From positions 1-64,000 of the forward strand of contig JAIUPL010000011.1 in the NCBI GenBank assembly GCA_020160935.1: a stretch of DNA of 64,000 nt, given 5' to 3'. This document shows positions 1 to 8,946 of this stretch, one piece after another. How positions within the stretch are numbered: position 1 is the first letter of the stretch; every line of letters starts with the position of its first letter. The notes beneath the pieces were generated by a model that worked only from the letters and a program-made list of their open reading frames with translations, had not been told where the DNA came from and made no database searches. This stretch comes from Bacteroidota bacterium. GTDB taxonomy: Bacteria > Bacteroidota > Bacteroidia > Chitinophagales > Saprospiraceae. The position numbers and the translations under genes are program-made.

Positions 1-235
1 GATATTGTTTCCCAGCGACTGATGTGGCTGTGCGGAACTGACGAGACTGAGGTAGGGGTCGAGCAGCACGTCGACCCAGGCGCTGTCGGCCGGTTCGGAC
101 CCCGCATTGCAATAGGACACGTACACCGTGTTGTCGAAACAGCGGCGGAGTTGGGGCATCCCCACATCGACGCTCATGAGCGGGCATTCGGAGAGGGCGG
201 AGACGGCGAAGTCGAGGGTGTCGATGGTTTGGGCG
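1..235. repeat. Direct repeat, copy 1 (matches 3607-3841)
   Basis: This segment matches 3607-3841 with about six mismatches, and similarity drops abruptly at 236. It lies within the coding region of the first propeller gene and continues past the left edge of the window. Confidence 0.9.
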
Positions 236-2343
236 CTTCCAATTTGTACACTTTTTGTACTGTCACATGCCGACCACCACAGATTTTGCGGAAGTTTTAC
301 CTGTACATCGTATACTCCAGGGGGAACATAGGTTGTGTATGTTCCTGAATATGAAGTATTAATAAAAAAATCATGCTGGCCAGTGGCCACTACAATCCAT
401 TCTTTCAGAGGCTCTTGTTCATCTTGTGTATTACAGTCTGCATCACTATCACGAAGTACTTGGCCACCAATATAACCACCTTCTTCGCTACTCTGCCGCG
501 ATCTAAGAATAGAACCTGATTTAATAAGGACGAACAGTTGCCCGGACGGTGATATTATCAGGTCATTCAAAAGCGAAACATTGGTAGGACAAGAAGGTAA
601 CGTGTACCATGAAAGCCCTCCATCAACGGAAGCCCATATTTCCTGATTGCCATTTACAAAAATATGCCCCAGATTATTTAAGGCAATTTGGCTTGCAAGA
701 GGGGCCTCATTAGAGATGTTCGAAATTGTCCAGTTCAAACCAAGGTTGGATGAATAGGCCATTTGATGTTGGTAAATGGCATAAATAATCCCTGTATTAC
801 TAATGGTAATATCTGAAATTTCAGGAAGGGTTGGTACAGATAATTCCTCCCATGTATCGCCGTTATCCGTACTTTTTCTGAATCGGTGGGTACCATTTGA
901 AAAAGGTACAATTGTAAATGTTCTGGCAAAAAGCGCACCGTTAGGGTGTTGTATCAATTGAAGCAAAGTCTCTCCTGGAAGTGATGACTGCCATGAATGC
1001 CCAAAATCGTTTGAACGCAAGATACCCGAAGAATCACTTGTAAATAGGTACCCGTTTTGTGTTTTAAAAACGCCTTGATTCAAAAGGTGCGCAGGGGTGA
1101 TATTTTCAAAAGTTTGTCCTGCATCTGTTGTGCGAAGCATGTTTTGATTTATTATTACAACAAAACTGTCTGGATTAATTGCTGCAATAGGCTGAATAGC
1201 AGGATTATTTGTGCTGGTATCTGCTAACAAATGTGACCAGGTGATGCCTCCATCTACAGTACGCCAAAGGCCGGTGAAAGTTTGAGCCAGTTGTAATGAA
1301 TCGCCCAAAAAGAGCAATTGTTGGGTCGATCCTAAGCCTATTCCATATGCTGAAAAATTCCAGTTATTCCCTCCATCTGAAGATCGAAAAAAGGTGCCTT
1401 TGTATCGCCCAAGCACATTACCATTCAATAATTGAGGGTCCCCAAAAAGGTAATCCGGGTTATCCTGTGCAGTTGATAATATCGCCCATGTAATTCCATC
1501 ATCATCTGAATAAAATATATGGCGATTGGTTGTCATCAATAGACGTCCACTTGGTAGGGATACAACGGAATTTGGAGTTTCAGTTAGTTCCATTTCAATC
1601 CCACATGCGATCCAGGTAAACCCCCAATCATCAGAACGGTAAAACTTGGATTGGTCGCCGTCCATATGCATTTTGAACAAAGTACCGGATGGCATTATCC
1701 GAGGACGGACAAACAGATTATATATTTCATAACCCGCTAAAGCCCAGGTTTGGCCATCATCCAACGAGTAGTACATTGGCCCCTGGTAAGTAACGAATAC
1801 CATTTTCCCATCATTGGCAAAGAGAAAGTTCATCGTTGAAGGAGGGGATAGCATAAATTCATTGAAGCAAAGTTGCCAGGTAGTGCCTGTATCCGAAGAC
1901 CTGTACATTTTGCCTGCTATGTCAAATCCTAACAATGCCCCGCTTGGTGTTTCTCTAACAGAAAGAACGTTTACCTGAGGGTTTTTCAGTTGCCAGGAAA
2001 TCCCTTCATCCATTGAGCAATATAGTTTCCGTACTGCAGTATCTCCTGAACCTTCTGTTGTGACGGAATAAAAAATTCCTGATACCCCAATTTCAACTTC
2101 TTCACCATCTGAACCTAGTTGGGCAGACGGTATTTGGAAATAAGCCCAATTAACGCCATAATCAGTGGAACGGTAAGTAGATCCATCCCAATTTATGGCA
2201 TAAGTTAAACTGCTATATGTTGAATGAAGATAGGATATGAGACCGCCATAAGGCCCTGGCGCATTTTCCCAGTATGCTTCCTGTGAAACTGCCAAACTCC
2301 ATACTGAACACTGAATAATACAGATCAATAAAAACTTCTTCAT
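1..2343 (-). CDS. Secreted beta-propeller (BNR/VPS10-like) protein, 3' end outside window
   Basis: I checked the minus frame from the ATG at 2343 codon by codon. It is open for 781 codons and runs off the left edge, so the C-terminus is missing. It begins with a signal peptide (MKKFLLICIIQC...). About 600 residues of repeated YRSxDxGxxW and YSxDDGxTW motifs follow, typical of BNR/sortilin-like propeller blades. A short SdrD-B-like segment with the motif RDSDADC lies near residue 630, and then a region almost identical to the next gene. By analogy with that paralog the missing end should carry a DUF7619-type domain and a T9SS sorting tail. The first 2 kb is clearly more AT-rich than the paralog, while the last 235 bp is nearly identical to it, which suggests recombination between the copies. 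Function beyond a secreted or surface protein is unknown. Confidence 0.85.
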   Translation of the reverse strand, partial: MKKFLLICIIQCSVWSLAVSQEAYWENAPGPYGGLISYLHSTYSSLTYAINWDGSTYRSTDYGVNWAYFQIPSAQLGSDGEEVEIGVSGIFYSVTTEGSGDTAVRKLYCSMDEGISWQLKNPQVNVLSVRETPSGALLGFDIAGKMYRSSDTGTTWQLCFNEFMLSPPSTMNFLFANDGKMVFVTYQGPMYYSLDDGQTWALAGYEIYNLFVRPRIMPSGTLFKMHMDGDQSKFYRSDDWGFTWIACGIEMELTETPNSVVSLPSGRLLMTTNRHIFYSDDDGITWAILSTAQDNPDYLFGDPQLLNGNVLGRYKGTFFRSSDGGNNWNFSAYGIGLGSTQQLLFLGDSLQLAQTFTGLWRTVDGGITWSHLLADTSTNNPAIQPIAAINPDSFVVIINQNMLRTTDAGQTFENITPAHLLNQGVFKTQNGYLFTSDSSGILRSNDFGHSWQSSLPGETLLQLIQHPNGALFARTFTIVPFSNGTHRFRKSTDNGDTWEELSVPTLPEISDITISNTGIIYAIYQHQMAYSSNLGLNWTISNISNEAPLASQIALNNLGHIFVNGNQEIWASVDGGLSWYTLPSCPTNVSLLNDLIISPSGQLFVLIKSGSILRSRQSSEEGGYIGGQVLRDSDADCNTQDEQEPLKEWIVVATGQHDFFINTSYSGTYTTYVPPGVYDVQVKLPQNLWWSACDSTKSVQIGSAQTIDTLDFAVSALSECPLMSVDVGMPQLRRCFDNTVYVSYCNAGSEPADSAWVDVLLDPYLSLVSSAQPHQSLGNNI

Positions 2344-2397
2344 GATATGGACTGATTAATATTTAGGCAAAAGAATTGCATTGTTTCGAATAAGAAT

Positions 2398-5300
2398 TTA
2401 CCGCCACACCAATTTCCCCACACCCTTCACCTTCCCTTTCCCATCCTCTGCCCGTACGGCATACACACCTGCAGGCAATCCCGATCGTTCCATTCTGAAT
2501 GTCGGGCCGCTCACCCGCCAGGTACGCAGGGGCTGGCCCAGCGTGCTGAACAGGGTCAATCGTTCGGTACCTTCCGGTAGTGAAAGCAGGGTTTCGAGCA
2601 GGGCAGGATTAGGCTGTACGCCGATCTGAAGCGGATTGAATGGCCCGGCGTCATGAACGTCGGTGATGTAATCGACCCCGACCGTGTGAAGCGTCTGATT
2701 CGTGATCACCGGCGCATTAAAATCGAAGTAAATCGCTGCCGAGTTCAGAATCTGCGTTTCCAGCGGCACTTCCGGCTGCTGATCAATCCGGAAACTGACA
2801 AAGCCCTGCGAACCGGCAAGGTTCACGTTGCTGTCGGGCAGCATGATGTTGTCAAACCGGAAGGTCAGCACGCCCGCGCCGCTCAGATTCCAGGTATAGG
2901 CATGCGAAGAAGCGCCGGGCCGAACGCTAGCCGGATCGAGCCACTGCGAGAGCGTATCCCTGATTTGCACGGTAAAGGCTGTATCCGTGCCGGTATTCTG
3001 AAAACGGATCATATATTCGAGGGCCTGTCCGGGGCGGATGCGGTGTTCGTCGCCATAGCCGAGCGGGAAGCCTTGCTTGTCGTTGGGGTCGAAGGAACCG
3101 GTGTTTTCCAGGCATTCCCGCTCGATGCTGGGTTCCCAGCCGTCGACACTGAAACGATTGATGAATCCGAGTGTCTGGAAACCACCGCAGCCTTCCAAAA
3201 ACGCGAGGGCGAGGTTGGAGAAAGGGTGGCCGGGTTCCTGTTGCGATTCGATGCGCCAGGTGTGGCCGTTGGCAGGGTAGTCGAGGTGCAGGATTTCGCC
3301 GCCGTCGTATTGTTTCTGATCTTGCAACAACACCACATCGTCTTCGATGATGATGTAATTCAAGAGGGAAGATTGCTCCGGCGCCGTGTTGCGCAATTCG
3401 AGCCGCACAAGGGTGTCCTGGCAGGTGGCATTGGCCACGATGTTGGCGCCCGACCATTCGGGAACGGGGTTACACAGGGTGTCGGGGAAGGCGTGGGCAG
3501 TAATACAGTGGGTTTGGCCCAAAACGGTGGAATCACAATCGAGATGCACCAGGAGGGAGAATTGCCCGCAGTCGCCCCAGTCAACATCGCCGAGTTGGAA
3601 ACGCCAGATATTGTTTCCCAGCGACTGATGTGGCTGTGCGGAACTGACGAGACTGAGGTAGGGGTCGAGCAGCACGTCGACCCAGGCGCTGTCGGCCGGT
3701 TCGGAACCCGCATTGCAATAGGACACGTACACCGTGTTGTCGAAGCAGCGACGCATTTGCGGCATCCCCACATCGACGCTCATGAGCGGGCATTCGGAGA
3801 GGGCGGAGACGGCGAAGTCGAGGGTGTCGATGGTTTGGGCGCTGTCCAGTTGCACCATTTCAAGGCTATCGCACAGCGTCCACCACAGTTTTTGCGGTAC
3901 GCGTGGTTCGAGTGTGTACGTGCCGGGGTTTCCATAAAAAGAATACCTGCCTTCCGGGGAGGTACTGACCGCATACGAATCTTCGCCGGTAATATCCACG
4001 ACCCAGTTTGGCAGGGGCACTTGTGCGTCCGGTGTGCTGCAATCGGCATCTGCATCGCGCTGAAAACGGCCTTTCAGGTAGCCGCCGTTCTGTGTACTAA
4101 GTGTGCTGCGGTAAACGGGGTGGTTATTCGGCAGGACATATAAAAATCCGGAAGGCGAAACTTTCAGGTCGTTCAACAGGGCGCCACTTTCATTGTAATT
4201 GGGCAGAAAATACCAGGAATTGCCCTCATCTACCGAGCAAAATACTTGCGAATAGTTGCCTGCAGGTGTGAAAACGTGCCCCAAAGTGTTCAGCCCTAAA
4301 GGCCCCAGGGCATAAATATCCGGAATGGGGGTGTATGTCCAGGTAGCGCCCTGATCGGCAGAATGGGCCAGTTTCATGTACTGTCCAAAACCGATGGCAT
4401 ACAGGTCGCCTTGCGGGCCCATTTGCAAATCAGACAAGTTGAAAGACGGGGCAAACCCTGAAATCAACAACTCATTCCAGTGGAGTCCCCCGTCTGCACT
4501 GGTGTACAACCTCGTATCGTTGGTATTGTTTGCAGGCGCGGCCGCCATAAACAAGGCGCCTTCTGGGTGCTGGAACAGGCTGATGACCGTTTTTCCGGAA
4601 AAAATATTTTGCCACGAGGTACCGAAATCATTCGAAAGGGCAATACCCGTGGTGGTGCTGGCGAAAAGTTGGCGGCTTGTATTGACAAACACATAACTGC
4701 GCTGCAGCCCGCTTGACGGCGTAATATTGGTAAATTGTGTGCCGCCATCCACTGTTCGCCACAGTTCCGCGCCTTTGGAAATGACAAAACTGTCTGCATT
4801 CACCACGGCCAGGGGGTGGCTGCCAAACAAATAGCGCGACACATCCGGGTAGGAGAAAATACGTGCCCAGGTACTGCCTGCGTCTTCCGTGCGCCAGAGT
4901 CCATTGTCCGTAACGGCGAGTTGCAGCGAGTCGCTCAGCAATTCCAGTTGTTTGGTGTCGGCCAGTTGCATGCCTGTGGCCGAGAAAGTCCAGTTTTCAC
5001 CCTGATCGTTGGATCTGAAAATCGAATTTTTGTAGGTCCCGAGCAAATCGCCGTTGGGCAATGGCGTACTCGAAAAAAAATACTGGGCGGCTTCTTCTCC
5101 TGTGTTCATGGTCGACCACAGGATGCCGTCGTCATCGGAGAAATACAGGTGTTTGTTGGTGGAAAGCAACAGCCTGCCTGAGGGCAATTGCAATATGGAA
5201 TTGGGATATTCCTGGTTTTCAAAAGGAATGTCGATGCCCTGCCAGTTGTTGCCCCAGTCGGTAGATCGGTACAGATAAAAATCCGTACCCGAAATAGCAT

Positions 5301-5970
5301 TGTGCATACGAAACAACGTACCGGTTGGCATCAGTTGGTACCGATTGTCCAGGGTAAATTCCCAGGTGCCGCCGGGTTGCCAGGTAGCGCCATGGTCGAG
5401 GGAATACCGCACGCTGGAGACATCGAAAATAGCGATCCTTCCATCTGCCCCTGCCAGAAAAGTGTTGTCGTATGCAAAAAAATTGGAGAATTCGCCGAGC
5501 GTTTGCCAGTTGAGGCCACCATCCAGAGAGCGATACAGGGTGGAACCCGCGCTATAACCCAGCAAAACGCCAGACGGAGATTCCCAAACCCCGAGTAGAT
5601 ACAGCGACTCATTTCTGAGTTCCCAGGTAGCGCCTTCATTTTGGGAGCGATACAAGCGCCGTACCCATTCGGAACCCACCTGTTTGAGCACTATGGCATA
5701 AAAATTTCCAGAATAACCGATCGTAACTTCCACGCTGTAGGCTTCCGGATCGGCGCTGGGTAAGTCAAATTCAGCCCAGTGTTCCCCATAATCTGTGGAG
5801 CGCAGGTAAATGCCTGTGTAGAAACGGGCGTACACCTTGTTGTTGAAAGTAGGCGTCACAGCCACATTGCCGCCGTATGGGCCAACTGCTGTTTGCCAGT
5901 ACGGTGTTTGTGCCAGCAGCAAAAAAGGCACGAGCCATTGAAAAATGCCGATGAGTAAAGTTCTTTTCAT
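2398..5970 (-). CDS. Secreted beta-propeller protein with DUF7619-like domain and T9SS type A sorting tail
   Basis: 1190 aa from the ATG at 5970. An upstream in-frame ATG at 6012 adds 14 residues before the signal peptide MKRTLLIGIFQW and was rejected. Residues about 20-640 are repeated YRSxDxGxxW blades like BNR/sortilin propellers. An SdrD-B-like segment (RDADADCSTPD) lies near 645-720. A domain starting SFDPNDKQGFP near 955-1100 matches the DUF7619 type seen in Bacteroidota secreted proteins. The last ~75 residues (VQPNPALLETLLSL ... GLPAGVYAVRAEDGKGKVKG) form a type A T9SS C-terminal sorting domain, so the protein should cross the outer membrane through the T9SS. It is paralogous to the gene immediately downstream on the same strand. 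Ligand or substrate is unknown. Confidence 0.92.
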   Translation of the reverse strand: MKRTLLIGIFQWLVPFLLLAQTPYWQTAVGPYGGNVAVTPTFNNKVYARFYTGIYLRSTDYGEHWAEFDLPSADPEAYSVEVTIGYSGNFYAIVLKQVGSEWVRRLYRSQNEGATWELRNESLYLLGVWESPSGVLLGYSAGSTLYRSLDGGLNWQTLGEFSNFFAYDNTFLAGADGRIAIFDVSSVRYSLDHGATWQPGGTWEFTLDNRYQLMPTGTLFRMHNAISGTDFYLYRSTDWGNNWQGIDIPFENQEYPNSILQLPSGRLLLSTNKHLYFSDDDGILWSTMNTGEEAAQYFFSSTPLPNGDLLGTYKNSIFRSNDQGENWTFSATGMQLADTKQLELLSDSLQLAVTDNGLWRTEDAGSTWARIFSYPDVSRYLFGSHPLAVVNADSFVISKGAELWRTVDGGTQFTNITPSSGLQRSYVFVNTSRQLFASTTTGIALSNDFGTSWQNIFSGKTVISLFQHPEGALFMAAAPANNTNDTRLYTSADGGLHWNELLISGFAPSFNLSDLQMGPQGDLYAIGFGQYMKLAHSADQGATWTYTPIPDIYALGPLGLNTLGHVFTPAGNYSQVFCSVDEGNSWYFLPNYNESGALLNDLKVSPSGFLYVLPNNHPVYRSTLSTQNGGYLKGRFQRDADADCSTPDAQVPLPNWVVDITGEDSYAVSTSPEGRYSFYGNPGTYTLEPRVPQKLWWTLCDSLEMVQLDSAQTIDTLDFAVSALSECPLMSVDVGMPQMRRCFDNTVYVSYCNAGSEPADSAWVDVLLDPYLSLVSSAQPHQSLGNNIWRFQLGDVDWGDCGQFSLLVHLDCDSTVLGQTHCITAHAFPDTLCNPVPEWSGANIVANATCQDTLVRLELRNTAPEQSSLLNYIIIEDDVVLLQDQKQYDGGEILHLDYPANGHTWRIESQQEPGHPFSNLALAFLEGCGGFQTLGFINRFSVDGWEPSIERECLENTGSFDPNDKQGFPLGYGDEHRIRPGQALEYMIRFQNTGTDTAFTVQIRDTLSQWLDPASVRPGASSHAYTWNLSGAGVLTFRFDNIMLPDSNVNLAGSQGFVSFRIDQQPEVPLETQILNSAAIYFDFNAPVITNQTLHTVGVDYITDVHDAGPFNPLQIGVQPNPALLETLLSLPEGTERLTLFSTLGQPLRTWRVSGPTFRMERSGLPAGVYAVRAEDGKGKVKGVGKLVWR
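3607..3841. repeat. Direct repeat, copy 2 (matches 1-235)
   Basis: Partner of the near-identical block at 1-235, lying inside the second propeller gene. The offset between copies is 3606 bp. Confidence 0.9.
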
Positions 5971-6113
5971 AAAGCCGGTAGTTTGATCACCATTCAAAGG
6001 TCGTGCGGTCATTTGGTGTGGAGAAATACAAAAATCAGAATTTGTCGGAAGAAAATTTTTGTAATAATTTAATTTACAATGAATTATACAAAAATTTATC
6101 GAATTTTGCCCAC

Positions 6114-7517
6114 ATGGATGCGCGCCTGATCAAATTATTTCGCAAACTTTCTTCTGCCGAACAGCGCCGTTTGTGTGAGTGGACGCAATGTACGCTCATC
6201 AACAAGCGCCCGGAAGTATCGGCTCTATGCGCCTACATGGCGGCCCATGCTGCCCGGCCGGACGCACTCCGCGCCGAACGGCTGCACGAAGCCGCCTTCC
6301 CGGGTCGGCCCTACCAGGCTGCCCGGCTGCGGCACACCATCTCGTATTTGTTGCAGGCTGCGCGCGGATACCTCGCCTGGTCGGAATGGAGCGCCCGCGA
6401 ATCGGATACTGCCCCCTGGCTGTTGCAGTCGCTGCGCAAACGCGGGATGGATTTTATGTTTGCCTATGAAGAGGAGCGTGCTTTCAAGGCACAGGAAGCC
6501 GACCCTCTGCGCGACGCCACGTTTCATCACCGACGTTACCGACTGTTGCAGGAAAAACTCGAAATGGCCAGCCGCAGCGAGCGCTCGGCCCGTATCAGCC
6601 TGCAACCGCTGCCGGAAGCACTCACCACTTTTTACCTGGCCGATATGCTTCGATGGGCTTGTGTGGCTTATACCCACCAGGCCGTTGCCGGACAAACGTA
6701 TCATTTTGCACTGCTGGATACCTTGCTGGACAGGCCCGAAACCGAGCATTTATTGAAGGAACCGGCTGTCGGAGTCTATTTTCACGTCTATCAAACCCTG
6801 AAAAACAAGGATGATAACGGGGCTGCCCATTTTCAGCGACTAAAAGACCTGCTTTCTGAACACGCCGATATTTTTCCTTCTACAGAAATGCGCGGACTCT
6901 ACCTGCTGGCCATCAATGGCTGCATCCGGCGCATGAACGCCGGGCAGCGCGCTTACGTGCGGGAAGCCTTCGAACTGTATCGCGCGGCCCTGACGCGTGG
7001 TTTTGTGCTGGAAGACGGCTGGATGTCGGGTTTTACCTACAAAAATATTATTCGCATCGGCGCAGTGCTGGGCGAGGAAACCTGGACGCAGCATTTTCTG
7101 GAACAATACCGGCAGGCCTTGCACCCACGCGACCGCGACAACCTGTACAAATACAACCTGGCTTATTTGTATTTGCAAAAACAGGATTATGCGCAAGCCA
7201 TGCCCCTGCTTCAACAAATTAATTTCGACGACGCCCTGCACCAACTGGAGGCCCGCCGCATGCTGCTGCGCAGTTATTTCGAACTCGGCGAATGGGAAGC
7301 CCTGGATTCCTTACTGACCAGTTTCAGCGCCTACCTGCGCCGACAAAAAGGCCTGGGTTATCACCGTACCACCAATGAAAAACTGCTCTATTTCGTGCGA
7401 AAACTAATCGAATTGCAGGGCAGCAGCCGGGCCGCACGTAACAAACTGCGCGAGGAAGTAGAAAAAACGGTGGATGTGGCCGAGCGGCAGTGGTTGTTGG
7501 AGAGAAGTGAGAAGTGA
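6114..7517 (+). CDS. Conserved helical-repeat (TPR-like) protein of unknown function
   Basis: 467 aa from the ATG at 6114 (MDARLIKLFRKLSS). A possible start at 6003 adds a low-complexity Asn-rich stretch that overlaps the divergent gene's 5' region, so I prefer 6114. There is no signal peptide. The sequence is almost entirely alpha-helical, with an N-terminal pattern (LIKLFRKLSSAEQRRL) resembling a cytoplasmic Bacteroidota family of ~500-residue proteins, and TPR-like helices at 370-440 (YNLAYLYLQKQDYAQAMPLL). I do not recognise a specific function. The last codons (ERSEK-stop) are supplied by the adjacent GAGA-rich palindrome arm. Confidence 0.8.
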   Translation: MDARLIKLFRKLSSAEQRRLCEWTQCTLINKRPEVSALCAYMAAHAARPDALRAERLHEAAFPGRPYQAARLRHTISYLLQAARGYLAWSEWSARESDTAPWLLQSLRKRGMDFMFAYEEERAFKAQEADPLRDATFHHRRYRLLQEKLEMASRSERSARISLQPLPEALTTFYLADMLRWACVAYTHQAVAGQTYHFALLDTLLDRPETEHLLKEPAVGVYFHVYQTLKNKDDNGAAHFQRLKDLLSEHADIFPSTEMRGLYLLAINGCIRRMNAGQRAYVREAFELYRAALTRGFVLEDGWMSGFTYKNIIRIGAVLGEETWTQHFLEQYRQALHPRDRDNLYKYNLAYLYLQKQDYAQAMPLLQQINFDDALHQLEARRMLLRSYFELGEWEALDSLLTSFSAYLRRQKGLGYHRTTNEKLLYFVRKLIELQGSSRAARNKLREEVEKTVDVAERQWLLERSEK

Positions 7518-7725
7518 GAAAAGTGAGAGGGTGAGAGATGTGAGAGAGTGAGAGATGTGAGAGGGTGAGAGTTCGTAGAGTAGACCGCTTCGCTCATTGG
7601 ACTTGTATTAAAGTAAAGTGGTACACTCTACGTACTCTCACTCTCTCACTCTCTCACTCTCTCACATCTCTCACCCTCTCACATCTCTCACATCTCTCAC
7701 GCTCTCACATCTCTCACGCTCTCTT
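7501..7725. repeat. Long palindrome, GAGAG family (P1)
   Basis: The left arm (7501-7581) is iterated GAGAG(T/G)GAGA units and the right arm (7634-7725) is the complementary CTCTCAC units. The centre contains the core GTTCGTAGAGTAGACCGC and a mirrored GTACACTCTAC. It lies between two plus-strand genes, overlaps the stop of the upstream one, and could fold into a very long hairpin. Confidence 0.9.
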
Positions 7726-7734
7726 TTCTTTTCC

Positions 7735-7774
7735 TGGGTACATTTTTCCCGCTCCCGACACATGATGACAAACG
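7735..7774 (+). promoter_or_regulatory. Shared bipartite upstream motif, copy 1
   Basis: TGGGTACATT, exactly 14 bases, CACAT, 5 bases, CAAACG. The same arrangement with the same 14-base spacing occurs upstream of the genes at 8947 and 11772. The ATG lies 61 bases downstream of the first base. Confidence 0.6.
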
Positions 7775-7795
7775 ATTCAAAAACAATCTGTCATC

Positions 7796-8764
7796 ATGAA
7801 AAATATCCTTGCCCTTGTTTGCTTCCTGCTGCTCGGTTTGAGCGCCTTTGCCCAGCCCAATAAAAAAGTAGCGCCTGCCCTGTACAAATTCCTCAACACG
7901 GAATTTATGGTGAAATACCGCGACCTGCGCATACAGGCCGAAAGCGATGCTATTCGGGTACAATCGGGCCAGGCCGAGCTCAAACCGGCCGATCAGTATC
8001 GCCTGCGTACCGCTTACGATCAGACGGCTTCCCGCGCCAACCAGTTGCTGGAATCCATCAAACAGGATTTTCAAAACCCGAAAAAACTCAAGTCCATCGC
8101 TGAATTTCCCGATATGTACAGCGACGGCCTGCGCTTCAAACTCCAGGAACTGGCCGATTTCTATGCCGCCAATTTCCAGCAGGCACTGGCCGATGCGCAG
8201 GTGAAAAAGGAAGAAGTAGACGGCAGCGTGGCGCTCGTGCTGATCGTCGAACTGATTGGTCTCACCAAAGGCCTCACCAATTATTTCGCCGACATCAAAC
8301 GCGAAGCGAAACAATATACAGAAAAATACCTGCACGAAAACCTTGTACAGCCATACCGCTGGCGCTACTGGGAAGAGTTGTCGGGCAGCGCTTCTCCCTA
8401 TGAAAAGTATGAAAAAAGTTCGGAAGCCGATCTGAACAACACACAATCGGACGATGCCTTCGACCGCCAGTTGCAAAAAGTGAACGCCACGATCCAGATG
8501 ATACCCGCCAAAACCGACAACCCCTACGGTTCCGACCAGTTCAACCTGCCCCCCGACGGACCGGCCTCCGCCGATTCTTCTTTCCAGTACGAAGACTGGT
8601 CACCCACGGCGCCCACCGTACCGACGGCTGCCCCCGACAGTACCAGCCACAGAAATCTCATTTCCAAACCCGCGCCTGCATCGGCGCCGCAACAGCAAAA
8701 GCCAGCCGCTGCCCCGAAAAAAACTGTTCCGGCCAAACCAATCCCTTCCAAATCGGGGCAGTAA
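7796..8764 (+). CDS. Secreted protein of unknown function
   Basis: 322 aa starting MKNILALVCFLLLGLSAFAQ, a clear signal peptide cleaved after FAQ. The mature part to about residue 210 is predicted helical (YDQTASRANQLLESIKQDF). The C-terminal ~60 residues are rich in Pro, Ala, Ser and Lys (PAPASAPQQQKPAAAP) and probably disordered. There is no sorting domain or lipobox, so a periplasmic location is most likely. I do not recognise the family. It shares the TGGGYACATT...CACAT upstream motif with the next secreted gene and with the C1A peptidase gene, so the three may be co-regulated. Confidence 0.8.
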   Translation: MKNILALVCFLLLGLSAFAQPNKKVAPALYKFLNTEFMVKYRDLRIQAESDAIRVQSGQAELKPADQYRLRTAYDQTASRANQLLESIKQDFQNPKKLKSIAEFPDMYSDGLRFKLQELADFYAANFQQALADAQVKKEEVDGSVALVLIVELIGLTKGLTNYFADIKREAKQYTEKYLHENLVQPYRWRYWEELSGSASPYEKYEKSSEADLNNTQSDDAFDRQLQKVNATIQMIPAKTDNPYGSDQFNLPPDGPASADSSFQYEDWSPTAPTVPTAAPDSTSHRNLISKPAPASAPQQQKPAAAPKKTVPAKPIPSKSGQ

Positions 8765-8847
8765 TGGCTTGAGGTACTTCAGGTTTGTGGTGACAATCAA
8801 TGTTTTGTGGTGAAAAAGGGCCGCGCTCAAAAAAAACGTGCAAGTCA

Positions 8848-8887
8848 TGGGTACATTCCTTCGCCTGAAAACACATTTCCTCAAACC
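8848..8887 (+). promoter_or_regulatory. Shared bipartite upstream motif, copy 2
   Basis: TGGGTACATT, 14 bases, CACAT, 5 bases, CAAACCG. It matches copies 1 and 3 in sequence and spacing and lies 99 bases before the ATG at 8947. Confidence 0.6.
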
Positions 8888-8946
8888 GCCTCGAACATCC
8901 ATCGACACTCAATCAAAAAAATCATTCCCTACACTCCTTTACGAAC

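Noticed and set aside
2653-4143. 496-codon plus-strand reading frame
   Set aside because: It is antisense to the propeller gene 2398-5970 and arises from its GC-rich third positions; the translation has no domain.
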